From UBA7887 sp964408735 (GTDB taxonomy: Bacteria > Pseudomonadota > Alphaproteobacteria > UBA7887): a stretch of DNA of 64,000 bases. Shown in pieces: positions 43,707 to 52,781 of this stretch (its first letter is position 1; every line of letters begins with the position of its first letter). The notes beneath the pieces are model-generated. The model made no database searches. It was not told the origin of the DNA and saw only the letters and a program-made list of their open reading frames with translations. Both the position numbers and the translations under genes were made by a program. The DNA lies in the NCBI GenBank assembly GCA_964408735.1, contig CAYPAX010000010.1, positions 1 to 64,000 on the forward strand, read 5' to 3'.

Positions 43707-44726
43707 CTAGTTCTTGGTCTTGTCGACCAACTTGTTCTCGGCGATCCATGGCATCATGGCGCGCAGCTTTTCGCCGACTTCCTCGATCTGGTGCTCGCCG
43801 GAGCGCCGCCGCAGTGCCTTGAAGCTGGGCTGGTTGGCGCCGCATTCGAGCATCCAGTCGCGGGTGAAGCGGCCCGTCTGGATGTCGGCCAGCACGCGCT
43901 TCATCTCGGCGCGCACTTCGTCGTTGATGATGCGCGGGCCGCTGACATAGTCGCCATATTCGGCCGTGTTGGAGATCGAGTAGCGCATGTTGGCGATGCC
44001 GCCTTCGTAGATCAGGTCGACGATCAGCTTGACCTCGTGCAGGCACTCGAAATAGGCCATCTCGGGCGCGTAGCCCGCCTCGACCAGGGTCTCGAAGCCG
44101 GCGGTAATCAGCGAGGTCATGCCGCCGCAAAGCACCACTTGCTCGCCGAACAGGTCGGTCTCGCACTCTTCCTGGAAGGTGGTCTCGATGACGCCGGCAC
44201 GGCCGCCGCCGATGGCCGAGGCGTAGGACAAGGCGATCTCGAGCGCGTTGCCCGAGGCGTTCTGATCCACGGCGACTAGGGTCGGCACGCCGCCGCCGCG
44301 GACATATTCCGAGCGCACCGTGTGGCCGGGGCCCTTGGGCGCGATCATGAAGATGTCGAGATCCTCGCGCGGCTCGATGAGCTTGAAGTGGATGTTGAGG
44401 CCGTGCGCGAAAGCCAGCGCCGCGCCCTCTTTCATGTTGCCGTGCAGCTCGTCGCGGTAGATCTGGCCCTGCAATTCGTCGGGCGTTGCCATCATCATCA
44501 CGTCGGCCAGGGCGGCTGCTTCGGGCACGGTCATGACCTTGAAGCCGGCGGCTTCCGCCTTGGCGGCGGAGGCAGAGCCGGGGCGCAGCGCGATGATCAC
44601 ATTCTCGACACCGGAGTCGCGCATATTGGCGGCATGGGCGTGGCCCTGGCTGCCGTAACCGATGACCACGACTTGCCGCGACTTGATCAGATTCACATCC
44701 GCATCGCGATCGTAATAGACACGCAT
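43707..44726 (-). CDS. ilvC: Ketol-acid reductoisomerase
   Basis: A 339-residue class I enzyme of valine/isoleucine synthesis that converts acetolactate to dihydroxyisovalerate with NADPH and Mg. N-terminal Rossmann motif GYGSQGHAHAANMRDSG, AFAHGLNIHF, and the metal-binding DLFGEQVVLCGG and YFECLHEVKLIVDL. It follows ilvN by 63 bp on the same strand. Confidence 0.95.
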   Translation of the reverse strand: MRVYYDRDADVNLIKSRQVVVIGYGSQGHAHAANMRDSGVENVIIALRPGSASAAKAEAAGFKVMTVPEAAALADVMMMATPDELQGQIYRDELHGNMKEGAALAFAHGLNIHFKLIEPREDLDIFMIAPKGPGHTVRSEYVRGGGVPTLVAVDQNASGNALEIALSYASAIGGGRAGVIETTFQEECETDLFGEQVVLCGGMTSLITAGFETLVEAGYAPEMAYFECLHEVKLIVDLIYEGGIANMRYSISNTAEYGDYVSGPRIINDEVRAEMKRVLADIQTGRFTRDWMLECGANQPSFKALRRRSGEHQIEEVGEKLRAMMPWIAENKLVDKTKN

Positions 44727-44789
44727 TGTCGTCTTCCCTTCGACTGCTGATGGCGCACTGGGCGAGGCCCGGCGCCGGATTGCTAAAGC

Positions 44790-45299
44790 TTAAGTGAGGC
44801 CGCCGGGTCCGCGGGCGATCGCCGCGGCGCCGGTTCGCGAGACCTCGGCCAGGCCGAGCGGCTTCATCAGGGCGATGAAGGCATCGATCTTGTCGGTCGA
44901 GCCGGTGATCTCGAATACGAAGGACTCGGTGGTGCTGTCGACCACGCGGGCCCGGAAGATGTCTGCCGTGCGCAGGCTCTCGACACGGGGCTCGCCGGTG
45001 CCCACCATCTTGACCAGGGCCAGCTCGCGCGCGACATGCGGCCCCTCGGCAGTGAGGTCGGTCACCGAGTGGACCGGCACCAGGCGGTCGAGCTGGGCCT
45101 TGATCTGCTCGATCACCATGGGCGTGCCCGATGTCACCAGGGTGATGCGCGAGCGGCTCTCCTGCGGGTCCACCTCGGCCACGGTCAGGCTTTCGATATT
45201 GTAGCCGCGCCCGGAGAACAGCCCGACGACGCGCGCCAGCACGCCGGACTCGTTGTCGACGATGCAGGCAATGCTATGGGTTTCGACCGTGTCGCTCAC
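44790..45299 (-). CDS. ilvN: Acetolactate synthase small (regulatory) subunit
   Basis: A 169-residue protein with an N-terminal ACT domain (IACIVDNESGVLARVVGLFSGRGYNIESL) and a C-terminal regulatory domain (ELALVKM, FVFEITGSTDKIDAFI). It confers valine feedback on the catalytic subunit. GTG at 45299 is the start that fits the family; the longer frame adds unrelated residues. The large subunit gene is not adjacent, although it normally precedes this one. In this window it heads ilvN-ilvC. Confidence 0.92.
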   Translation of the reverse strand: MSDTVETHSIACIVDNESGVLARVVGLFSGRGYNIESLTVAEVDPQESRSRITLVTSGTPMVIEQIKAQLDRLVPVHSVTDLTAEGPHVARELALVKMVGTGEPRVESLRTADIFRARVVDSTTESFVFEITGSTDKIDAFIALMKPLGLAEVSRTGAAAIARGPGGLT

Positions 45300-45416
45300 T
45301 GTGCTCGGTTCCCTCGGGTGAAAGCGGCGCGCACTGTAGCGATATGCCTTGGATTGTAAATGGCTTTGCCATGCGTCCGGCCTTGGCGTGACCGGCGATT
45401 CGTGGGAGGCTAGACC

Positions 45417-46835
45417 ATGGCCAAATCTATCGCACTTGCGCTTGCCCTGTTCGCCTTCGCCGCTATCGGCGGCGGCCAGGCCGAGGACGCGTCGCCCAGC
45501 CCGGCCGAGATGCTGGCCCAGGCACGCAATATGACCACGCTGCAACTCTTCGACACCGGCGATATGGAGGCCACGCTAATGGCGGCCCGCGAGGCCGAAC
45601 GGGCCAATGCCGTGGCGCTTGGCGATGGCCACGAGCAAACCGCGGCGGCGCGCTTCAACCTAGCCATGGTGCTGTCGCTGACCGCCGCCTACGAGGAAGC
45701 GGAGCAGCTTCACGAAAGCGCGCTCAGCGCCCGGCGTGCCTTGCCGGGCGGGGAAGAGTTGGTGGCAGACAGCCTGCTCGCCCTCGGACAGATGAACCGC
45801 AACCGCGGCCACTACGGCGATGCCGAGGCCCAGATACTCGATGCCTTGGCCATCCGCGAGGTCTTGCACGAGACCAACAGCTTTCCCATCGCCCAGGTGC
45901 ATGACGAGCTCGCACGACTCTACCGCGTGCAGGACCGCTTCGCCGAGGCCGAGGCGCACGAGCTGGTGGCGCTGCGCGCCTTCGAGGTCAATCTCGGCCC
46001 GAGCCACCCCCTGGTCGCGGACCGGCTGCGAGAGCTGGGCCTGATCCACCACAACGCGCGCGCCTATGATAAAGCCGAATCCTATTATTTGCGCGCCTTC
46101 ACCATCGTCGAGGCGGCGTATGGCCAGGTGTCGGTTCCGACCGCGCGGGCGCTCGGCAACTTGGCGGCACTCTACCACGACAGGCAGGACATCGAGCGCG
46201 CGCGCACCTATTACGACCGTGCTTTGGCGGCCAAGCGTGCGGCGCTGGGCGAGGCGCATCCGGAAGTCGGCGTGACCTTGCGCGACCTCGGGCGCCTTGA
46301 GCTCGAGGCGGGCAATCGCGACAGGGCCGAGGAACTGCTCAACCAGGCCGTGGCGCTGTTCGAGACGGCCATGGGCCCGGAGACCCGGGCGGTCGCCGGC
46401 ACCCTCGGCAGGCTGGCGGAGCTCTACATCGCCGACTCCCGCCTGGCCGAGGCCGAGGATTTGCTGACCCGCGCGCTGGCCATCTGGGAAAGTGCGCTCG
46501 ACCCGCAGCATCCGGCGGTGGCGCGGGCATTGTCCGGCCTAGCCATGGTGCATATGCGCCAGGAGCGTTTCAGTGAGGCGGCGGCCTTGCAGGCGCGCGC
46601 CGCGAAGATCCTGGAAGATGCGCTGGGATCCGAGCATGCCGATGTCGCCACCGCCTTGGCCAATTTGGCGGCGGCACGGCATAGCGAGGGCAAAGGCGAC
46701 GAAGCGCGGGCGCTCTACGCGCGCGCGCTGGCCATCCGCGAGGCGGTCCTGCCGCCCGACCATGCGCTGATAGGTGTCGCGCGAGAGGCACTGGCGGCGC
46801 TCGATGAAAACGACAGCGAGGGAGGAGACCAATGA
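45417..46835 (+). CDS. Exported TPR protein (kinesin light chain-like repeats)
   Basis: A 472-residue protein with a signal peptide (IALALALFAFAAIGGGQAE) and about eight 42-residue TPRs of the kinesin light chain type (DIERARTYYDRALAAKRAALGEAHPEVG and similar). Periplasmic location is inferred. GGGAGG lies before ATG 45417. Overlaps the following GST gene by 4 bp. A protein-interaction role is likely; the partner is unknown. Confidence 0.78.
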   Translation: MAKSIALALALFAFAAIGGGQAEDASPSPAEMLAQARNMTTLQLFDTGDMEATLMAAREAERANAVALGDGHEQTAAARFNLAMVLSLTAAYEEAEQLHESALSARRALPGGEELVADSLLALGQMNRNRGHYGDAEAQILDALAIREVLHETNSFPIAQVHDELARLYRVQDRFAEAEAHELVALRAFEVNLGPSHPLVADRLRELGLIHHNARAYDKAESYYLRAFTIVEAAYGQVSVPTARALGNLAALYHDRQDIERARTYYDRALAAKRAALGEAHPEVGVTLRDLGRLELEAGNRDRAEELLNQAVALFETAMGPETRAVAGTLGRLAELYIADSRLAEAEDLLTRALAIWESALDPQHPAVARALSGLAMVHMRQERFSEAAALQARAAKILEDALGSEHADVATALANLAAARHSEGKGDEARALYARALAIREAVLPPDHALIGVAREALAALDENDSEGGDQ

Positions 46836-47506
46836 AGCTCTATATGCATCCCGTGTCCACGACCTCTCGTCCGATCGTGCTTTTCATGGCCGACAACACT
46901 ATTGAAGCAGAGAATGTCGTGGTCGACCTGATGACCGGCGAACACATGGCCGAGGCCTTCGGCGAGATCAATCCCAATCACCTTGTGCCGGTCTTGGAGG
47001 ATGGCGACTTTCGGCTGACCGAAAGCTCGGCGATCCTCAAATATCTTGCCGACAAGGTGGATTCGCCGGCCTATCCGAAAGACTTGCAGGCCCGCGCCAA
47101 GGTCAATGCCATGATGGATTGGCTCAATGCCGACTTCTATCGCGATTGGGGCTATGGCCTGATCTATCCGCAGATATTTCCCCACCACAAGCGCCAGAGC
47201 GATGAGGCGCAGACCGCCACCATGGACTGGGCGCGCGAGCGCTCGCGCGGCCGCCTGGATATTCTCGACCAGGACTGGATCGGGCCGAGCCAAGTCTATC
47301 TCTGCGGCGACGAGGTCACCATCGCCGACTATTTTGGCATGGGCATCTTCTCGCTCGGCGAGGTGGTGCGCTGCGATCTTTCCGCTTATCCCAATGTCGG
47401 CCGTTGGATCGGCAACATGAAAAGCCGGGCGAACTGGGATTCGGTGAACGAAATATTCTATGGCTTTGTGGGCTCGGTCAGGGAGCAGCCCTTCACCGGG
47501 CTTTAG
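46832..47506 (+). CDS. Glutathione S-transferase family protein
   Basis: A 224-residue protein: N-terminal thioredoxin-like domain (MKLYMHPVSTTSRPI, INPNHLVPVLEDGDFRLTESSAIL, with the ESSAI glutathione motif) and a helical C-terminal domain. ATGA overlap with the TPR gene. Converges with the Ldh-type gene and overlaps its end by 4 bp. The C-terminal YDWARERSRG-like and EVTIADYFGMG segments fit the theta/beta-like group. Confidence 0.85.
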   Translation: MKLYMHPVSTTSRPIVLFMADNTIEAENVVVDLMTGEHMAEAFGEINPNHLVPVLEDGDFRLTESSAILKYLADKVDSPAYPKDLQARAKVNAMMDWLNADFYRDWGYGLIYPQIFPHHKRQSDEAQTATMDWARERSRGRLDILDQDWIGPSQVYLCGDEVTIADYFGMGIFSLGEVVRCDLSAYPNVGRWIGNMKSRANWDSVNEIFYGFVGSVREQPFTGL

Positions 47507-48561
47507 ATCGGCTCCGGCGCAGCCACGCCGAGCTCGGCGAGGGTGGCGCCGATACGCTCCCAGACCGCCTCGTCGACGGCAATACCGCGCGCCTTGCGCT
47601 CGGCGCGGTTGGCGGCTTCGAAATCGCCGGGCATCTGTACGGCGGGCTCGCCCTCGGCTACGGGGCTGTCGTGCAGGTAGTCGACGAACTGTGACAACGC
47701 CTTGCCGTAATCGGCCTCGGCGACGAATGCGCCTGGGTCGATGGCGATGTGGAAGGTGCCGTTGTTGAGGCGCTCGGGGTCGTGATTGATCGCCGTGCCG
47801 GAGCCGCCGAGCAGGCCGGCGAAGAGATCGACCATCACCGCCAGGCCGAAGCCCTTGTGGCCGAACAGCATGCCGCCCAGAGGCAATACGGCGCCGCCGT
47901 CGCGCAAAAAGGTCTCGGGGTCGCTGCTCGGCTCGCCGCCGGGGCTGATCAGCGTGCCCTCGGGCAGCAGCGCCTCGCGGTCGCGCGCCTGGCGCACCTT
48001 GTTGACCGCAACCTGCGAGGTCGAGACGTCGAGCAGCACCGGATGGCCGTCCGGATTGGGGAAGGCGGCGGCAATGGGATTGGCGCCCATGCGCCGGCTG
48101 ATGCCGCCAAAGGGCGCGATCTGCACGCCGCGGCCTTGGCCATTGCAGAAGGTCAGGCCGACCAATCCGCCTTGCGCCGCCATCTCAGGGTAGGCGCCGA
48201 CCCGACCGACATGCTCTTGATGGCGCACGGCGACCGCGGCGATGTAACCGTTGCGGGCCTTCTCCATGGCCATTTCCATGCCCCTGGTCGCGGCGACATG
48301 GCCAAGGATGTTGCCGCCTTCGAGCACGGCCGTGGCCGCCGTCTCCTGCGTCACGGACAGCGTGGCGCCCGGCACGATCAGGCCGCTGCGCACGCGCTCT
48401 ACGTAGACTGGAATATGGCGCACGCCATGGCTGTCATGGCCGACCAGGTTGGCTTCCACCATTAGGCGCGCGATGACCCCTGCATCGTCCGGTGCAAAGC
48501 CCACGGACTCGAACGTGGCTGTGCACATGGCACGCAAGGCATCGGCGGCAAAACGGGGCAT
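47503..48561 (-). CDS. Ldh-family (malate/ureidoglycolate-type) NAD(P) dehydrogenase
   Basis: A 352-residue enzyme of the type 2 malate/L-lactate dehydrogenase family. GHDSHGVRHIPVYVERV holds the catalytic His, and NPIAAAFPNPDGHPVLLDVSTS and FGHKGFGLAVMVDLFAGLL are family signatures. Relatives reduce 2-keto acids such as pyruvate, sulfolactate precursors, ureidoglycolate or delta1-piperideine carboxylate. The substrate cannot be chosen from sequence. Confidence 0.87.
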   Translation of the reverse strand: MPRFAADALRAMCTATFESVGFAPDDAGVIARLMVEANLVGHDSHGVRHIPVYVERVRSGLIVPGATLSVTQETAATAVLEGGNILGHVAATRGMEMAMEKARNGYIAAVAVRHQEHVGRVGAYPEMAAQGGLVGLTFCNGQGRGVQIAPFGGISRRMGANPIAAAFPNPDGHPVLLDVSTSQVAVNKVRQARDREALLPEGTLISPGGEPSSDPETFLRDGGAVLPLGGMLFGHKGFGLAVMVDLFAGLLGGSGTAINHDPERLNNGTFHIAIDPGAFVAEADYGKALSQFVDYLHDSPVAEGEPAVQMPGDFEAANRAERKARGIAVDEAVWERIGATLAELGVAAPEPI

Positions 48562-48637
48562 CAGGCACTCCTGGAAGCTCGCGGAAGGGAGTCCAGGTGT
48601 ATGCTAGGCATGATGCCCGTATCAAGTATCCCGGCGC

Positions 48638-50155
48638 TCAGCCGTCCCGCCTTAAGGTGACAGTGGTTTCGCATTCGCGCTCACCGCCGCGCATTATCCA
48701 AAAGCTGGCTAGCGCGTTCCCGTCCAGGCTGGCCTCGAGGCCAAGCCGCCGCGGCCCGGGCCTGGCGGCTGAGCCCAGGCTTTTGCCGACGCTTGCCTCG
48801 GCCAAAGTGCCAGTAATGTCGTATTTAGCGCCGCCACGCACCAGCGCGCCACCAATCTGCTCGCCGTTGACGGTCAGAGCTATGGCGTAGGGCTTTCCGC
48901 AGGCATCGCTGGCGCTTTCCGCCCGCCAGGTCCCATTGTCGTTGCCGCCGATGGCGATGGGCTGTGGCGCCGACACCACGGACGGCGCCACAGCGGCCAT
49001 GGTCGACGCATTCCCGCCAGCGGGGGGCTGCGGGCGCTGCAGCGCGGCGACCATGGAATCGGGAATCTCGGCGTCTTCGGCGAGATCGGGAACCAGGGCG
49101 AGGCCGGCGACCTCCTTGCGTTCGATCTCGTCTGCGATCTGCATCAATGCGGCGCTGCGGAGACTGCTGGCGGGGTGGGTGTTGGTATAGTCGATGCCCT
49201 GTGGATTGCGGGTTGCCATGCGGCGCCAGAAGTTCGGCGCCATGCGCGTGTCATAGTCGCCACGCGCCACCATGTAGAGCGCCAGGTAATCTGCCTCAGC
49301 CTCGAAATCCGGCGAGTAGGCAAGCGCGCCCTGTTCGGCACCCATGCGGCTGAAATCGCCATAGGTACTGACGCCGGCGGCGGCAGCGAGAATGTCAAAG
49401 ATCAATCCCACCGCGGCACCCGCCATCGCGTTCTCTTTCTTCTTCTCGATGTGGTCTAGCAGGTTGTGCGAAAGCTCGTGCCCGTAGACCAGGGCCAGTT
49501 CGTCATCGGTCCTGATGAAATCCAGCATGCCGGTCGTGAATATCAACCTCTCGCCGTCAGCGAACGCGTTGATCGAATCCGCCACCTCGAGGTGGATGGG
49601 AAAGCGGCAGGCCTTTTGTGGGTGAACGGTTAGCGTTACCTCCTGACCGCCACGACGGACGACCATCGGCACACCGGCCTTGTCGTAGGCGTTGGATGTG
49701 AGCACGCTGGTAAAGCGCTCCAAGCCTCTTGCACTCTCCGGAATCGAGACACCGGCAAGGCTGACCAGCTCGTCGCGCTTGCGCAGGCCGGCGGCCTCGG
49801 CAGGCGAGCCGGGGGCCACGTCCAACACGGTGACTGCCGTTCCCAGATTGAAGGCGGTGCTCACGGGCCGCCGCAACCCGCTGGGAACGGCAGGTGCGTT
49901 GATGGCGAAAAATCCGGCCCGCCAACCGAAGGCGTCGGCGCAAAAATCGGTCGCGCCGGACCCGATACGAAAGGCGACGCGGCTCAGGCGCATGAGGTCG
50001 CTGACGTAATCGCGGGCGAACATCTCCCGCTGCAGCTGTGATTCCCGTGCGGCCAAGGCGGGATCCACTTCGACCGTTTTCAGGCTTGGCTGGGCACAGG
50101 CCGCGAGCAGCAAAGCCGGCGCCGGGTACGATACTCTCAGAGGCGCCAAGATCAT
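48638..50155 (-). CDS. M48-family metalloprotease lipoprotein with PDZ domain
   Basis: A 505-residue protein. The lipobox LLAAC places the lipidated cysteine at residue 20. A PDZ-like segment (about 110-190: LDVAPGSPAEAAGLRKRDELVSL) precedes the M48 domain with HELSH (His226-His230) and the third ligand in EAEADYLAL. The C-terminus after about 380 is an extra beta-rich region. Likely a periplasmic or outer membrane quality-control protease. Divergent from the transglutaminase-like gene across a perfect dyad. Confidence 0.85.
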   Translation of the reverse strand: MILAPLRVSYPAPALLLAACAQPSLKTVEVDPALAARESQLQREMFARDYVSDLMRLSRVAFRIGSGATDFCADAFGWRAGFFAINAPAVPSGLRRPVSTAFNLGTAVTVLDVAPGSPAEAAGLRKRDELVSLAGVSIPESARGLERFTSVLTSNAYDKAGVPMVVRRGGQEVTLTVHPQKACRFPIHLEVADSINAFADGERLIFTTGMLDFIRTDDELALVYGHELSHNLLDHIEKKKENAMAGAAVGLIFDILAAAAGVSTYGDFSRMGAEQGALAYSPDFEAEADYLALYMVARGDYDTRMAPNFWRRMATRNPQGIDYTNTHPASSLRSAALMQIADEIERKEVAGLALVPDLAEDAEIPDSMVAALQRPQPPAGGNASTMAAVAPSVVSAPQPIAIGGNDNGTWRAESASDACGKPYAIALTVNGEQIGGALVRGGAKYDITGTLAEASVGKSLGSAARPGPRRLGLEASLDGNALASFWIMRGGERECETTVTLRRDG

Positions 50156-50181
50156 GGCCGTATCCTGTCGTTGCAGGAAAT

Positions 50182-50204
50182 CTTAAGGTCGTATCAACCT
50201 TAAG
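50182..50204. promoter_or_regulatory. Perfect dyad (CTTAAGGT-N7-ACCTTAAG), candidate operator
   Basis: Two exact 8-bp inverted half-sites with a 7-bp spacer sit 27 bp upstream of the M48 gene start and about 105 bp upstream of the transglutaminase-like gene. The surrounding gap is AT-rich. A shared regulator for the divergent genes is plausible. Confidence 0.45.
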
Positions 50205-50308
50205 GCAATTGAAATCAATATATTACACGATATGAGATTGTCCCATTCGTCATTGCCAAGCGGTTGTGGCATGCTGGATCGCACGCCTATATCTTTGGAG
50301 ATCGTCGC

Positions 50309-52768
50309 ATGCGCCAGCAACAATCGATCAGACGCCTTACTACATACGTGGTTATGGCCAGCTTCACGCTTTCGACGGTCATGCCATCGCTTCCGGCAAT
50401 GGCTGACGAACCGATACGACTCGCACAAGCTGACGACGCGACCAGCGAAGGCGGCGCGAACCAGATCGAGCAAAACCTCGATCGGGTTTTCGCCGAGATG
50501 GACGTGCTCGATGCGCGTCTCGACCGCAGCGCCTTCGATGTCTCCCTCAAGGCGCGCGCGCTGTCCTTGGATGCGCGGCGCATATTCGCTTTCGTTCATG
50601 ACGAGGTGACCTTCGAGCCCTATGTCGGGGTGCTTCGCGGGGCTGCCGGAACCCTGCAAGCGGGTGCCGGCAATGCGCTCGACCAAAGCCTGCTCCTGGC
50701 CGCGCTTTTGCGGCAGGCGGGCTATGAGACGAAGATCGCCGCCGGCAGCTTGTCCGATCCCGGAATCGAGAGCTTGCTTGGCGCGTTCTTCGCCACCCAT
50801 CAGGAACCGCTCGAAGAGCCCTGGACCGAAGCGGAGTGGCAGGACTTTATGGCCCGCCTGGACGGGATGGGCGAGGATGTTACGCCTGCCTTGGCGCAGC
50901 AGGAGACCTCTCTCGACGAGGCTTCGGTGCGGTTCTGGGAGCGCGTGGATTTCCATCAGGCTTTGCTCGACAGGGTCATGCCGACAGCTGAACAGGTGGG
51001 CGCGCCGGATCTGCGGGCCGAGTCGCGCCGGCATTATTGGGTGCGCTATCTCGACGAGACGGGCACCTGGTTCGACCTCGACCCGAGCCTGCCCGATGCG
51101 GGCTTCGGCGGCACCGGGGCCATCGCCGAGATGCAATACGAAGAGCTGCCGGAGGCGCTCTGGCATCGCCTGAGCGTGACGTCGTCCATCTTCGCCACTG
51201 ATGAGGAAGATGCGATCGTGGAGCACGTGGTTCTCGAGCATGAGCTGCGCATCGCCGATCTCGTGGGCCGCGGTATCGTTTTCCGCAATATTCCCGACAG
51301 GTCGGACGCGCCGAACGCGGCGGATTTTGCTTCCTGGATCGGGGGGATTGCCGAACTCACCGCCACCCTGACGGTTGGCGATGAGTCTATCCCCGGCATG
51401 ACCTTCGATATGCAAGGCAACGTTTACGACTCCCCGGCAAGCATATCCGATCGTGCGCTTGGCGGGGCCGGAGACGCGCTCGGCGACATCATCAACCTGA
51501 TGGATGGCGAGACGCCCATCGACGACGGCCCGCGGTTGGTCGGCCAACGCATCACCTATTCGCTCTTGCTGCCGACGCCAGACGCAGCCGAGCCGTCCGT
51601 GACCCGCTACTCGAGAGATTTGGCGTCACCGCACAGGGTCGAGAAGTGGGACCCGGCAGGGCCGCAGCTCGCCGTCGCCGAACGTGAGCGAGTGTCAATG
51701 GTCGCCGACCTGCTTACGCGGGTCGAGCTCACGCCGGTCGCCGGGCGCATGACCTCGGCTTTTCTGGCTGCGCAGGAGATCGATACCTTGCGCGCCAAGC
51801 GCGACCTGCTGGCCGCGATCATGGAGGCTGCGCGTACCCGAACCACACCCGCCATGCCGGCTGAGGAATCGACGCGCCCCGGTGCACCGCTTGCTGCGCT
51901 TGGCCTGGCAATCGAGGCCCAAGGGCTTTTGGCGATGCTTCTTGCTAATCGGTTTCCTGACGTGACCCTCTATCGTGCCGAGCCGGCCTTGATCGCCTTC
52001 GAGACCGGCTATGGCTTGAGCGAAGGCCAGGTGGTCGGCCGTCGCGGCTACGACATCATCCACAGCCGACAGCGCGCGCTGGCCGGAGCGGACGGCCGCT
52101 TCGTACCGGAGGTGGCCCGCCTGGCGGGCGTGGTCGAGACATTGCTGGAATCGGAGCTGCTGCGCCCGCTCGCGGATGTGCCCTTGCCGAAGCCGCTTGG
52201 AACGGCCGAGGTCTTCGAGGCGGCAGTCCAGCAGAGCGTCGACTTGGTGCTGTTGCGGGCGGCCACGGCGCATGCCGAGCTCGCCGCCCTCGCCATCCCC
52301 GAAGGCGTCAAGGCGGATATTGCCGGCGACCTGGCGCGCGGCTACGCGGTAATCGTACCGGCGCGGGCGCCCGATGTGGATGGCAAGGCGGAAATCGCCT
52401 GGTGGCGGATCGATCCGGATGCCGATGCGACCTTGGGAATGGTGCCCGGCGGTGGCGGCTCATCCAGTGCCGAAGACATCATCACCATTATCATAAATTC
52501 GCTGGCCAACATGGACGCAGCGATATTTTTTGGCGACATGATGATCGGGATGATGGTGGGCCTCACCTGCATTATCGACAGCGATGCGTCAGACACCAGC
52601 TCGCCAGGCGAGGCGCAGGTCGCAGATATGATTGCCTGTATCGCACTCGGCGTCGTTGTTACGGTCGGCATATATTCGCCGGCTAGTCATGCCCGCCGCA
52701 TGGCCATCGCCGGGGCGATGATCGCTGCCTTCATCGCCTCGACAAATCGGATTTGGATGCGGGGGTAG
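50309..52768 (+). CDS. Exported transglutaminase-like protein lacking the catalytic Cys
   Basis: An 819-residue protein. Start ATG 50309 behind GGAG; a longer start at 50264 is less likely. A signal sequence ends near PAMADE. Residues about 85-265 resemble a transglutaminase-like domain: FVHDEVTFEPYVGVLRGAAG, GNALDQSLLLAALLRQAGY, His242 (RHYWVRY) and Asp258 (FDLDPS). The position of the active-site Cys (normally GNC or GDC) is Ala123. The C-terminal 150 residues hold hydrophobic segments that may be membrane helices. Followed after 13 bp by the giant gene, so the two are probably co-transcribed. Confidence 0.7.
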   Translation: MRQQQSIRRLTTYVVMASFTLSTVMPSLPAMADEPIRLAQADDATSEGGANQIEQNLDRVFAEMDVLDARLDRSAFDVSLKARALSLDARRIFAFVHDEVTFEPYVGVLRGAAGTLQAGAGNALDQSLLLAALLRQAGYETKIAAGSLSDPGIESLLGAFFATHQEPLEEPWTEAEWQDFMARLDGMGEDVTPALAQQETSLDEASVRFWERVDFHQALLDRVMPTAEQVGAPDLRAESRRHYWVRYLDETGTWFDLDPSLPDAGFGGTGAIAEMQYEELPEALWHRLSVTSSIFATDEEDAIVEHVVLEHELRIADLVGRGIVFRNIPDRSDAPNAADFASWIGGIAELTATLTVGDESIPGMTFDMQGNVYDSPASISDRALGGAGDALGDIINLMDGETPIDDGPRLVGQRITYSLLLPTPDAAEPSVTRYSRDLASPHRVEKWDPAGPQLAVAERERVSMVADLLTRVELTPVAGRMTSAFLAAQEIDTLRAKRDLLAAIMEAARTRTTPAMPAEESTRPGAPLAALGLAIEAQGLLAMLLANRFPDVTLYRAEPALIAFETGYGLSEGQVVGRRGYDIIHSRQRALAGADGRFVPEVARLAGVVETLLESELLRPLADVPLPKPLGTAEVFEAAVQQSVDLVLLRAATAHAELAALAIPEGVKADIAGDLARGYAVIVPARAPDVDGKAEIAWWRIDPDADATLGMVPGGGGSSSAEDIITIIINSLANMDAAIFFGDMMIGMMVGLTCIIDSDASDTSSPGEAQVADMIACIALGVVVTVGIYSPASHARRMAIAGAMIAAFIASTNRIWMRG

Positions 52769-52781
52769 AGGGATCGCCGAC

